From the NCBI GenBank assembly GCA_025024175.1, contig QCXZ01000003.1:42990257-43054256 (forward strand): DNA of 64,000 nt. The letters are read 5' to 3'. The notes beneath the pieces were generated by a model. That model did no database searches and was not told where the DNA came from. It saw only the letters and a list, made by a program, of their open reading frames with translations. Source of the DNA: Rhyzopertha dominica (taxonomy: Eukaryota; Arthropoda; Insecta; Coleoptera; Bostrichidae). Below are positions 26,501 to 37,329 of this stretch, in pieces (positions within the stretch are counted from its first letter, which is position 1; each line of letters begins with the position of its first letter). Both the position numbers and the translations under genes were made by a program.

Positions 26501-28258
26501 TAAAGAAATTTAAACTTTTTTTGTAATTAGGAAAAAATTGTGTATTGAATTGAAAAACTAGGATAATAGTTTAAAATACATTTAATTTACACATTTGCCA
26601 AGGCGAAAACTGTGGATTGCATTGCGTAATTGTGCAGGAAAATATAGCAAATTATTAATAACTTTGCCTGTGATCCGTATTACATTAAAAAAAAACAAAG
26701 AAAAGGTAAATAAGGTTAATTTAAAATTTTGATTATAGCAGTTATTAAACAAAATTATAAGGATATTAAAAGCGAGTTCCATGAAGTGACGATATCCCAA
26801 AATAAAATCCTCAACATCACAAAATGAACCTTCTGAGCACTTTAGAACAAAATGAAAGCATAGTAAATTCTTGGATATGGCGAAATTGCTTTTTGTCAGG
26901 ACAGCAATACTAGAGTTTGTTTCTCATGTTGTAAAATTTGACTGTAAGCGAGAACGCTATTTATTACAAAAGTGTCAAATAAAACCTCACATTAAATTTT
27001 GTNAGAATATCTAGAAATTAGAAAATACATGGAACATGGGTCATGGCCACTACAGTAGAGTGTACTGCCTACTTCAAACAAGAGTTTCTCTAGACCTTAG
27101 GCAAGGAAAAAAGCTGGACGCCGAATGTAATAAGACAGAGTGTTACTAAATGACACCGATCGGCAGTGGCGTACCATTATCTAAGGTAGCAAAATTAAAA
27201 AAATTGACCTATGGCACTTAAAGCATGCCGTGAATTTAATTTTGTTCTTGCTTGTGGAAGCTGATTTTTTTCACTCCAACTTTTATACTTACAAGCTATA
27301 TAGGGAACCATGTTCCACCATTGCTCTTGTTTGGAAAAAACCTCTTAATGTTGCAAAACAACGGGCAAAATTTGCTCTGATTGGCAAGTTGTGTCAGGCT
27401 CTGTTAAAATGGTGGCCGTTCGTTCTCGATAACACTTTCAGCATAAGTACAAATGCTTAGTTACGTATCCATATCTTTTTTTATCTGAGCTGTAGACTGT
27501 AAAAGTATCCAAAATATATTGGTTTTAATTTTACCTGCACAAATTTTGTGTATGTTTGTTATCATCGCTGTTACATTCTACTCCTCTTTTTGTAGAAGCT
27601 GTACCAGTGGCTGCGACAATAGGTAGTGGTGAAGGCTTGGCAGAGGCAATTCAGTTGTTATCATGTAAACCACGTTTTTCTATTCCATTTACAACAGCAC
27701 AATTATTACCATCTGGCACAGCAGCACAAATGCCATGGTCAGAAAGTCATGAAGAAAGAATTCATCGAAGAATGTTTACAGGAATGTCATCACAAAGGTA
27801 ACCATATAATAATTGTCTCATAATATATTTGTTAAAACAGTAATATATTATTTTCAGAGGTAACTGGCAATCCATAGACGTTCCCCAAACTAGTGGTATG
27901 CCAGTCACTGAGCACTATGATATTTTCCCTCCTGGTGCCCCTTTGACTTCGCGAAAAAGCAGTTCTTCTACAGACTCTTCTTCTTGCCTTTCCATTCATA
28001 GTAGATCTACTACTAGCTCTTCTGATAAAGGATCTGAGGGTCATCTTAGTGGACCAGTATGTTAAGCATGGACTTTTTAATCAAGCTTTTTTAAAATTTC
28101 TTATTCTTCAGGAATCGATGAGACTGCATACAAATTTTTATTCAATGTGGAGCGGAAGTGAACATTTGCCATTTATAAGACTGCCTGAATCTCAGGAACC
28201 ACAGGATGATAGTGATGATGATAAAAGTAGGAGATCCTTATTCCCTAGACCGACTTGA
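20588..28258 (+). CDS. Uncharacterised intact seven-exon gene, 538 residues
   Basis: I do not recognise this protein. Exons by splice sites and phase: 20588-20595, 20653-20788, 20844-21141, 24844-25470, 27596-27797, 27858-28056 and 28112-28258. All junctions are GT-AG, phases agree throughout, and the total is 1617 nt including TGA. The start has a good context (CCAAAATGG). The second exon could instead begin at 20641, adding four residues; the intron would then be only 45 nt. Residues ~30-147 look like an all-helical domain rich in Leu, Ser and Gln. Residues ~155-180 carry a Cys/His cluster (CPCC ... HDPDC). Residues ~200-275 are Pro/Gly/Ser-rich. Two RRWS-type basic-Ser motifs follow. Exon 6 is Ser/Thr-rich, and the C-terminus has an acidic DDSDDDK run. 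There is no signal peptide or membrane segment, so an intracellular scaffold or adaptor is plausible but unproven. Large introns hold transposons; small ones are 55-60 nt. Confidence 0.88.
21579..21757. repeat. Imperfect inverted repeat, hairpin-capable (intron 3)
   Basis: The left arm (about 21579-21619) and right arm (about 21716-21757) are imperfect reverse complements. The shared core reads ATGTAGC(A/T)ACAACGT, then GAGTTCGA and a T-rich run, with about 96 bp between the arms. It could be a small MITE or its remnant; I see no clear target duplication. Confidence 0.5.
21991..22840 (-). mobile_element. hAT-type remnant with BED-finger fragment (intron 3)
   Basis: The left end CAGGGTTGGC is typical of hAT termini. 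The right end GGCCATACCCATG resembles its inverse only imperfectly. Near 22440-22560 the minus strand reads VWNNFDKIK followed by AQCKKCKKDM, the Trp and paired-Cys pattern of the BED zinc finger at the N-terminus of hAT transposases. Near the left end TTTAAAAC-like motifs recur (22010-22085). No clean 8-bp target duplication is seen, so the boundaries are approximate. Confidence 0.45.
22871..23075 (+). pseudogene. N-terminal fragment of IS630-like DDE transposase (intron 3)
   Basis: One frame reads ATGVSLGSVQNVANE, a helix-turn-helix-like start. After a frame change it reads LDDFDMGVLRR (from 23002), the linker of the insect DDE transposase family whose catalytic part carries a YLDETW motif. 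The rest of the gene is missing here. A C-terminal piece of the same kind of transposase lies on the other strand at 32690-33175. Confidence 0.55.
23430..23810. mobile_element. hAT-type MITE, 381 bp, with 8-bp target duplication (intron 3)
   Basis: The left end reads TACGGATGCTGCAG and the right end, inverted, reads TAGGGATGCCGCGG. Both are flanked by ATTTTAAA (23422-23429 and 23811-23818), an exact 8-bp direct repeat as hAT elements make. Subterminal DNA has repeated GGTACCCGGTATCC-like GC-rich palindromes, unlike the surrounding AT-rich intron. It holds no transposase, so it is non-autonomous. Confidence 0.75.
24317..24675. mobile_element. Tc1/mariner-type MITE, 359 bp (intron 3)
   Basis: Terminal inverted repeats of about 25 bp begin CAGG(T/G)TTTCTATAAATG and continue into ATTCATGCA. 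TA lies at both flanks (24315-24316 and 24676-24677), the Tc1/mariner target duplication. The interior is a shortened relative of the element at 44329-45460. Against that copy it lacks about 200 bp in the middle, after the block TTGCAGAAAGCTCACATTTC. Confidence 0.8.
25987..26435 (+). repeat. Diverged direct repeat pair in intron 4
   Basis: Two ~75-bp segments at about 25987-26060 and 26359-26435 align with scattered differences. Both run from a TCTCTTC-type start through ATAGC(A/G)TT(C/T) and CTAC to AGTG(C/T)AGAAATT and end GAACAA. They look like an old local duplication or two ends of a degenerate element. No coding content is seen. Confidence 0.5.
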
Positions 28259-29295
28259 TTTTTCTGTGATAATATAGATATTTTTTTACTTGTTATTTTA
28301 TTTTTAACATAACATTTTTTCCGAATCAATTTCATTATTCATTAAGTGACAACAAAGAATTAGTTGAAAAAAGGGTAATAGGTTTGCTCAGGGTTTATTC
28401 TTCAAATCACTGCCAACATTACAATGAATTCTGTTGACATAGGTACCACCATTCTGTCTAAAAAGGTGTTCTGTATGTATAACACAATTTTATTAATGAT
28501 CACGTTTGGACATTACAAAACGGTAGTACAAGTTCAAGTTATGTGAACATAATGGAAAAGTTTTAAAACGTTTTATTGCATATCATTTTCTTAAATCCAA
28601 TGTTTATATTTGCATACAAGATCTATTTTCAGTTATGTTTCATACAAAATCAGAACTTTTTAAGTATCAGTTACATCACAGTAGTTTGTTCCTTATAATA
28701 ATCAAACTTATTCTTACTATTTGAATTACTTTATTGGTTTTTCAGAAAACTCTTCAGTGTATAAAAATATTTATTGGAAGTACATAATATGTGATTGTAA
28801 ACCTAAATTCGCATCAGTATATGGATGATAAGTTTTATATATCGCCATATATTACATACCTGAGTGTGTGCACTGATATTTTAAATAAGGACCAAAAAGC
28901 TGCTAATCAAAGTTTGATTTTCTCTGAAATTATTTCAATGTGCTACATTTTAAATGTAATACGTGTTCATGTTTGACCTGTTGAAATTTGATATATATAC
29001 AGTTTCCATTGATGTCGTGACTCCAATTTTATTGTCCAATTGCCTCTGTAGCAAATTTCTGTATTCATGGAGCTGTTATAAAAATGTATCTACTGCTCTG
29101 AAGGTAAAAAATACAGTATCTATTGAAAATGTGTTGTCATCTCATTTGAATACTCTACACATAGCATTTGACCACAATTTCTAATGATATAGTTACCGAC
29201 TTCCACTTTTATAAATCTGTAATTTGTATTAGGTATGGTAAAATATACAATAATTTCTTTTTGTGAAGTTTTAGTTCTAAAGTGTGGAAGTTTAA

Positions 29296-29451
29296 GGGCC
29301 AGTTGCACAAACGTGGATGAATTTGATCGCTGTGTTAACCTCGGACCAAACCATGGCAACATCAATAAGAACGCTTAAAATTCGTGGTAGCCATGGTTTG
29401 ATCCGTGGTTAACACCACGATCAAATTGATCCACGTTTGTGCAACCGGCCC
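29296..29451. mobile_element. PIF/Harbinger-like MITE, 156 bp, near-palindromic
   Basis: The ends read GGGCCAGTTGCACAAACGTG and, inverted, GGGCCGGTTGCACAAACGTG. Inner parts continue to pair, including the ATGGTTTG and GATCAAATT regions, so one strand could fold into a long hairpin. TAA flanks both ends (29293-29295 and 29452-29454), a 3-bp target duplication typical of PIF/Harbinger. It sits in the likely 3' UTR. Confidence 0.82.
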
Positions 29452-30149
29452 TAAGAATCTTCTTTGCTACATTTTGCATCACTTATACAGTAATATGTCA
29501 CTATGGGAAAGTTACTGCATTTATGGCACATACTTATCACAGTTGATATCAAAATTATTATCTCATAGCTGAAGAAAGACAGCCACTTACTATTTTTCTG
29601 ATAAAAGGTAAGCATTTAGACAGAGCAGTTTCGATTTCAAAGAGAATAATGTCAGTTATCCGTTACGTAAATGATCAAAGGATAAATAATTCACAATGTG
29701 TGATGAGTAAATTTTTAGTATTAATGTTATTACAGTGAAACATCTTATGAGTGAATACTAACCCAATCATAAAATTTTGTGTTTGTGTTCTTAGAAGAGA
29801 CTTAAGAATTTAATACTAGAATAGAAAAAGTAGAATAGAAAGATTGAAGGGTATAATATAGCATACAATAGATGAATTAATTTGAAGAAGCTAAACTCAG
29901 TTTTTACGACTAACATTGTAAAATATAATTATCTTGCACCAGGTTACACTTGTGTGCTTGTCTAGAATATGATAGTTTATAATTTTACAAGTCACCTTTG
30001 CTTCTTCCATAATTGAAATAAAGACCTCTGTGGAACACTTTTACTATGTATTTGCAAATATAAAGTTCTACACCCTTCAAAAGTGGTGTAGCACCAGTTA
30101 ATAAATAAGGGAACTGCTGCTGTAATGCAGGTGAATGATAAGTGAATCT

Positions 30150-30155
30150 AATAAA
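30150..30155 (+). terminator. Polyadenylation signal AATAAA
   Basis: A canonical hexamer followed within 30 bp by a T-rich stretch. It is the last such signal before the opposing twisted gastrulation coding exon. An earlier AATAAA lies at 30017. Confidence 0.4.
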
Positions 30156-30246
30156 GGATTTTATATTAATTTTTCATACCGTTTCAATCTTAAATATATG
30201 TAATATGTACATTTTTTCTTAACATTAAAAACATATGTCTAATCTT

Positions 30247-30598
30247 TTAGGTGTTCTCTGTCTCATCTTCATACTCTAAGAAATCCGATTCACTGTCAAT
30301 AATTGAATTATCTTCAAGGTTATCAGAACAGTCGCACCTAAAATCAGTTTGAATGGTAGTGTGTTAGTAAACTCTGAATAGGAACACGAACTTACCTGCT
30401 TTGATTGATTCCATAATTAATGCAGTATTCCCCAACACATTCACAACATCCATCGTGAAACCAGCGAAAACTAAACGCGCTCATTGACTGGCAAGTACTT
30501 CTGCATTTAATCATGCTTGTACATGTTGCCATAAATGCCAGTGCAATTCAACGTAATTGAGCCTGGTTTCAAAGGGATAACTTCTTGCTCATTGTCTT
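30247..30598 (-). CDS. tsg: Twisted gastrulation, last two coding exons, with one frameshift
   Basis: Twisted gastrulation is a secreted BMP-binding protein that works with Chordin/Sog to shape BMP gradients. On the minus strand the upstream exon (30598-30396) reads VIPLKPGSITLNCT and then, in another frame, CRSTCQSMSAFSFRWFHDG, CCECVG and INYGINQSRC. These are signature blocks of the family's C-terminal Cys-rich domain. A donor (AGCAG|GTAAG) and a 58-nt intron lead to the last exon (30337-30247), which ends in an acidic tail and TAA. Exon length shows a net +1 (or -2) shift just after the NCT glycosylation site: either a sequencing error or a damaged gene. The acidic extension beyond the last Cys block is unusual. 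Upstream exons should lie to the right, beyond the gap at 30863; I found none in contig 2. The gene converges on the seven-exon gene. Confidence 0.85.
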
Positions 30599-30862
30599 CT
30601 GAAATAATAGATTTCAAATATTTACAATAACAATTTTTATGGTAGCAGTACCAATACAACTAGCTAAAATGCAGACATTCCATTTCATAAACATGTGCTA
30701 ATTTTAGATACACTTTATTTTTTAGAAATGTTTATTTGATTTAGTCTTTTCAACGTAAATATTTCTATGTGAACTTCAAAGAAGTGATGTTATTGTAGCA
30801 TAGGATGTTCTGGTATTTAGCCTACTGTATTTTAACGGAAAGTAATTGAAATATTTTGTGCA

Positions 30863-30962
30863 NNNNNNNNNNNNNNNNNNNNNNNNNNNNNNNNNNNNNN
30901 NNNNNNNNNNNNNNNNNNNNNNNNNNNNNNNNNNNNNNNNNNNNNNNNNNNNNNNNNNNNNN
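30863..30962. other. Assembly gap, 100 N
   Basis: Exactly 100 N, a conventional placeholder for a gap of unknown size. The order and orientation of the sequence on either side depend on scaffolding. Confidence 0.98.
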
Positions 30963-32108
30963 AAGATTCATAGATCATATAACTGGAGCTGCTCATCTAA
31001 AACAATATTTTCTGATGCGTTGTTTTACATACTATGAAAAGTCTGTTTTGAGATTGCCTGCTTATACTATCGTAATTTTAGGTCGTAAAATAATTATGAG
31101 GAGTAACAATTTTATTATTGCAATAGCAGTGAAAAAAGAAAGGGAGCTGGTTTTAGTCTACGCTCACATTAAATTACTTTAGATCAAAATAGATCTTGTC
31201 ACCCCAAACCAAAGTTTAAGCAAATTAAATCTCTTGTAACGGTGGCATTAAAATAGTTGCTTTGTTCAAAATCATTCGCCTTTCAAATCGAAAAAAAATA
31301 TTGAAAATTGTCAGTTTTTTAAACTAAATAACGTTATTTATAAAAATATATATACTTACTAAAAATTACCATACTTGTAAAAGATATCATTCAAAATTGC
31401 AATATACATTCCATTTAACGTAATGTTTAACTTTGCATATAATAGGCCGCCTACTCTGCTAACCGCAATGCTAGCTATTTACATTTTTATTTTCACCTTG
31501 AACCATCGTGATTCGATGTTAATGTTCCAAAGAAAAAGTACAAAAATCTTTGCCGAAATGTTTTTTGAAAATTGCAGCCTCTGGGTGGCCAGATTTATTT
31601 ATTATGTTAGCTATTTTATATAGGATTTTTTAACTTTTTACACATTATTTTAATATGTTGGTAAAGTTTACCCCAAAATATACCTTAATCCGATATTTTA
31701 TAAAGATTCAATAGCACAAACTCGAATTCCAGCCCCACAATAATTAGTCCCAAAAAGATGCTGTCAATGCAGATTCAGGATTTCTTTCAGTAATTTTATA
31801 CCTAATTTTAAAGTATTCAGATTCGTAATTCGCTTTCATGATATGTATTTTTATAACTAAGCTGAATTTATATTTACTGAGAGTTCTTTAACGCAGAAAA
31901 TTAATTAAAATTAAAAATAATTTCCTTATTGTTACGAGAAAGTAATAATCATTAAATTATATTTAAAAAACGTTACTCATATGTAACTATTATGCATAAT
32001 AACTGTTTCTAATACAAATAAGAAATAAAAAAACATAAACTTATGACTATTGACATAAGCGTCATTTTTTTACTGGATTCGTCACCATGAATAATTAAAT
32101 CAGGTTAT
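30963..32108. other. No recognisable gene
   Basis: A plus-strand open frame runs from the gap to about 31182 but matches no family I know and has no splice signals that would tie it to a neighbour. The rest is AT-rich and featureless by eye. Confidence 0.5.
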
Positions 32109-32384
32109 TTATTTAATCGTGTCCAAGTCATACACATCTGAATGACCTACACAGTATACAAACAAGGCAGGATCTGTTCTATTTTTTGTAGGTTTCAGGG
32201 ATTTAAATGTAGACTTTAATTCGCCAACGATGAATAGGAGGCTGTAGAAAATATCATTTTCGCCGCTTTTAATTTCCGATCTATTATTATCTGACCCTCG
32301 ATATATTTCGTGTAGGCATAGGACGTGACACTCATTCAATCTGCATAAATCAGCCAGTACATTCGGCCTGGCAGATCCACACAT
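32109..32384 (-). pseudogene. LINE endonuclease fragment
   Basis: The minus-strand frame reads NVLADLCRLNECHVLCLHEI followed by YRGSDNNRSEI. This resembles the start of the apurinic-like endonuclease domain of non-LTR retrotransposons, where 'L..LC....CH.LCLQETHRG' leads to the catalytic Glu; here HEIYRG stands for QETHRG. The frame then loses similarity, and no RT follows. It is an isolated fragment. The call rests on one motif. Confidence 0.45.
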
Positions 32385-32689
32385 TATTTTATACAGATGT
32401 TGGTCAGACGTGGTCTTAAGGTTTTATGCTTCTTGTTTCCTATTCTTATTTCTTATTTGTTCTTGTATGGCTTGGTGGTAGCAGAATCAGCAGGACTACA
32501 AGTAGCCCTCCCAGGGTCGGGTCGCGACGTGGACACTTCTGCTGTGACCAATCTAGTTCTATACATATCTTCGCGAATAACATGTTCTATGTTCCCCAAC
32601 TTCCTCCTTAATAAGTTTAATTGTGCCACTATTTTTCGGAGAGGCGTTATTCCTTTACTTCCTCATATCAACTAGAACCTATTAAAATA
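32385..32689. other. No confident gene; possible transposase tail
   Basis: The minus strand of 32560-32640 may continue the transposase remnant to the right (NIEHVIREDMYRTRL). The plus-strand open frame at 32397-32675 looks like a shadow. Confidence 0.35.
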
Positions 32690-33175
32690 GCATCAGTGAT
32701 AAGGGGGAAGACGAGCAATTTTAAATCCATGTTCCTTAGCTACCTTATCGATTTTTTTTGCAAAGGTCTTTGTTTTTAAAACTTCCAAAAACTGTTTTTT
32801 ATCTTTCACAAAAAAAAAGANGTTACTTGCATACAAAAGCTCTCAAATTTCTTCTTTTTTAGATCTAGCAAATCNTAGCTTGCACTGTTCTTCACGATTA
32901 CTCTATTTTTTTGGTACATTAGGAAACAATTTGTCCGAAAACCAGTATTCATATATGTGTGCTGACATATTTTTCGTGGTAAACCACCTTTGCTTCTTTT
33001 ACATCCTTTGCATCAGAAAGCAGCAAAGCATCATTTAACTAACCAGACTTGCCCTGCGACAGTGATGCATCCGTAGAGGTTTTATTACTTCTGCCCGTCC
33101 ATCTTTTTTACGGTGCCGTGACTGCCAAGCCAGGTATCATCTAGATACTTAATGACACATATTGGGACGTATTTA
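32690..33175 (-). pseudogene. C-terminal remnant of IS630-like DDE transposase
   Basis: Minus-strand pieces in shifting frames follow the order of the family. KYLDDTWLGSHGTV (about 33150-33110) contains the first catalytic Asp. Next come YHEKYVSTHIYEYWFSDKLF in two frames (about 33010-32930), then VIVKNSAS where the second Asp stood (VIVxDNA in intact members), and FKIARLPPYH near 32740-32705, the 'RLPPYHCxxNPIE' block. Stops, shifts and two n bases (32821, 32875) interrupt it. It is nonfunctional. Confidence 0.7.
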
Positions 33176-36100
33176 AATCAATACGTTTTGGAGAGTACCG
33201 GGAAACAGCTATTTATTTGCTTATATATTTACGACTTCCTAAATTTTTCTTTTAAATTGGCTTATTATCTGCATCTCATTTTATTTTTTTATTTTTAGTT
33301 TGCCAGGTAAACTATTTTTATAAAGTTTTGGTAGCAGCTATCATCGGAGCTAACATCCAAGGAATATCAGCAAAATTAATGTCTGCGAAAACTTACAAAT
33401 AACGAGTAAACCAATAAAAATAATTAATTGGTAGACGTAATTCAATAACTTTTCCTCGGCTTTGTTCAGTGGTTTGACCAACTTTAAACTTGCCGAAGAC
33501 AATGATGGTTACGGTTTTACAATGGGGAGGCACTAAACTTATTAAATAATCAAAACCGTAAAAGATCGTAAATATAGGTATGGTATATTTTTGGGTAAAC
33601 TTTACTTAGACATAAATCACTAGTTTAGTTGGCTACTAAGATCTTTCTAACCTCGCAGCGCCGCGATGGCGTCAAATATACGCGATAAAGTGCTGCGACG
33701 CCTCTAAAGATGCAAAGTGGATGTAGGCTTCGTTAGAGTAACCTTTTCGACTAATCATAAAATAGAGCAAGCATATTATTACCTAACCTGCCAACTCCAA
33801 GTACAGTATCTCTTCATTAGCACTGAAGTTTAGCAGTACCCATCCTACACATAGCAGTAAAAGTAATTACCACCTGTCGTTGCGCTACATAGGTTCAGAT
33901 CACATATCGGTACATAAAATGAATTATGGTATGGCCCATACTTAGTCATGGATAGAAAGATTTGTTTAAATTGTTTTCCTGGAGAAAAAACAAGGTCAGC
34001 TATATGCGCTAGACACAGATCATATTCTACCTTCAATGCCACCTAACAAAAGAATTAATTTCTGTAAGAAACATTTTCGGTCGTGAGAAGTTTGAAATAT
34101 GCATGTAGCTGGGGCTTTTTGGGTATGCAAGCCAAGAGATTGACCTCTGTGGCGAAGGTCGCAACTCGTAGTTATCGGATTATACAGTAATTATTTTCCG
34201 TTTATGCGCGATTATATTACAATTCAGAGATGAGCTATCAGGAATTCAAGAAGATGGGAGATTGACAACTGGGGAAACAGAATACATCAAATTATGTATA
34301 TAACAGTAATCTGCCTATGTCTACAGATAACTACTTTCCATAACACAATTTTCATTATGTAGAACACACCTGCCTACAATCTCCGTAAAAATTCATCTTC
34401 GCGGCATTAAGAACTCTTTTTTGCATATATTGTGAAAGTAGGTATTGCTTAAGCTCCAGCTCTTCTCTCTTTAAAAAAAAGATAATTCAAAGTATTATTA
34501 CTGGGAGAATGTATTCATTTAGTAAACTAGTTAGGAATCTAGTTCGGAAATTTGTTATACAGAATACCTACAAAATGTGAAAAACTCGTTATACAAGGTA
34601 TTAAAATAAGTATTTATTAATACACAGGGTGATTCATTATGCGCGGCTTATTAAAAGATGTCGGAAATAAGTTCTGCTACTCCATAATAATTATCTATAG
34701 ACCTATTCCTGTATTTTAAATGAAATACTTCGAAAACATTTTCTTCTGTCAACTTAAAGAATTAATTGTGTGCCAACTAGGAAATATGTTGTTTATTTTT
34801 CCTTGACATACAGCGTTTAAAATTTTAGGGAATTTGGGTTGGTTAATTACTTCAATATATGGACTTTGATTTACATACATATATATAAGTACGACTTACA
34901 TTCTGAATATGTAAACATTTGATGTACGACAGGGTGTAGAACATAACTTAAAAAATTTCTCGACTTTATAGATAAAATAGCAAATAAAGTAATATAGCTA
35001 ATTTTCATAGGCAATTTATTTCATTTATGACTTTAGTATGGGTCATTCTTTAACTTGAAATTGAACAAATTCAGCTTCAACAAATGCGACACTGGAGCGT
35101 TTTCAGATTGAAACCATCGTCATAACTTTAGAATGGATTAACTGATTTCAATTAAATAAACGTGATTACGTAGATAAGCGGCTCCCCAGTAAGATGTAAC
35201 ATGATCCCCTTGCTATCCACAATTTTCAAGTTCGTATTGACTGTGGCGCCATTTTGAAAATGAGGTAACTTTTTAGCCATTTCACCCGGATTTTATCAAA
35301 ACGTTCTAAATGAATGCATTCAAAAGTTAAATGGAGGAACGGAGATTTTAGACGAGCACTGTGTATAATGCTGTAATAAATGAAATATTAAAGTTAAGTC
35401 AATTTTGATTAGCTATCTAAATGGAATATATTTAAGATATAACATAGTACAACAATTATTAAAGCAAATAGCTAAGGAATCATAAAAAGGTGGTAGCTTG
35501 GACCAGACGTTTAATGAATTAAGATTTTGCCCTCTTTCAGTTTTTAGAATTAGCATTATTTATAATTCGCTTCGTGGCATGTGTATAAACAAGCAGACCA
35601 GAAGTAATCGTGTTCTGCATTTATTTATATTGCTCCTTTCATTTATCAAGTGGCGGAAGTAGAAGAAAAAGTCGAGGAATAATTTTAGTTCAAATTACTT
35701 TTTTTTTCTTTGGAGTACAAACTTTACCATTATCACATTATAACCACCTCAATAAAAATCTAAGAATTAATGTTAGTATTTATGGTCTTTATGGTTGGTA
35801 TGTTTCTGGTGCTTCACTTGATACTTGTACGTATACAGATTTAAGAGTTTAAATATATGTTCTACATTAGTAAAAAAGGATTTTCGCCAATAACAATTTA
35901 GTCATTATTCCATATGCAATGTGAAAGTGAGAGCAAATACTCTTAGCGCGATCTCACCAGGGCAGATGTTATTTATTTCACTTCCTATCCAGTTAGAAAA
36001 ACCAATAAATTGTAGTTGAAATAATAATAGTTAAGACAACAGTATGCAATATGCTAATGTGCATCAATGCAGACAATACTCTTTCACTCGTCGAGTACTC

Positions 36101-37329
36101 GTTATGCCTGAATCAGATCTAATTATAGGTACGACTGCTTGCCTAGCCGCATGATTAAAACGGTAAACAAATAATGCATCCTACCAACTACCCACTGCAA
36201 ACAAAAGCGCAATCTTGTTAAACCGGATCTATAATATTTCCCTAGTCCGTTATTATTAAGTATATCATGCACCTACTGCTCCAATATCACACTTCAAATT
36301 AAAAAATTAAGATACCGTTGGCGTATGAGCCCGACTACCGTCTTACGTTAGAAACCGAACATGGGCGGAGGCAGAAATTGTTGGATTAACCTGATTAAAA
36401 TTATAATCCCAGGAAAGAGGTAATGCTAATATCGAAAATTATATCTACATATGAACATATTAATTTTTTATACGGCATTATTTTTTTCCAAATAGGAGCG
36501 AAAATGTAATTTTTTCGCTATACTATATTTCGGTTGAGGTGTTATTTATTTAATAAATAAAATTGCTTTATTACAAAATGCATTTCTGTTTTCGTTTGAA
36601 AATCAAACCATACCGATTCATGAAGAGTTTTTGTTTTTTATTTCTTGTTCAAAGACAATAATGTTAATTTGAAAAAAAAACGAATAGCTATCCGTATGTG
36701 TAATAAAATTACTTTTTCGCCGGCGCGGCGTTTGAATATTTTTGCGCCTGCTAAAATTACAAGGGTTGCCCGTCTTAAAAATCTCCTAAACGTATAACCA
36801 TCACAAAAAAAATTACGTGATATAGTTAGGCAGCTAATCCAAAATATGTAAAAACTTTTTCAATTCAACCCTATTATCTCCAAAGAAACGTAAACCGTTT
36901 TCAACAGCACCTTTTTTGTATTTTTTTTCTATATTAGCATTGCCAGCCATGCGTCGGCTTTTGCATAGGCCAAAAGTTAATTTTGTCCAGTGGGCGTAGC
37001 TAGCATGGGTGGCATGTGGTGCGCAAATTGTGGAGCTATACCAAAAACGAGATGTTAAAATCAATAAATAACGTTGAAAACTGATCCATTTATCATACCA
37101 TGCTCTATGTGGATTTCTTGAATTTATTCTTGTTAAATAAGCCTCATCAAGTTTAATCCGCGATATTTATTAACAAGTAAAGCGCTTTCGGCTAATAAGC
37201 CATCGTCAGTTACCAAATTTGAAAATAAAATATTATGACGTTGTCAAATTAATAAAATGAATCTAAAAATCTAAAACAAGCAATCCTAAATAAAAATGGA
37301 AAACAACTTTCAAACCTGCAACATAAAAA
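33176..37329. other. Mostly unrecognised AT-rich DNA with transposon-like ends
   Basis: I see no coding gene. ACAGGGTGATTCA at 34626-34638 looks like a Tc1/mariner-type terminus but has no clear partner. A GTGGGCGTAGCTAGCATGGG block near 36989 resembles a hAT-type terminus. A GC-rich CGCCGGCGCGGCG patch lies at 36718-36730. A minus-strand open frame at 36834-37064 overlaps the hAT-like block and is not convincing. Confidence 0.45.

Larger units (their letters stand above)
28259..30155 (+). other. Likely 3' UTR of the seven-exon gene
   Basis: No further coding exon is seen after the TGA at 28256-28258. The stretch is AT-rich, with AATAAA at 30017-30022 and again at 30150-30155, the latter followed by a T-rich tract. 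It ends about 90 bp before the stop codon of the convergent twisted gastrulation exons, so the two 3' ends are close or overlapping. Earlier polyadenylation is possible. Confidence 0.45.

Noticed and set aside
30963..31182. Plus-strand open frame starting at the gap
   Set aside because: No known domain and no conserved pattern; its left end is undefined because of the N run.
34626..34940. Two ACAGGGTG-type motifs as ends of one transposon
   Set aside because: Both face the same way, so they cannot be an inverted terminal pair.
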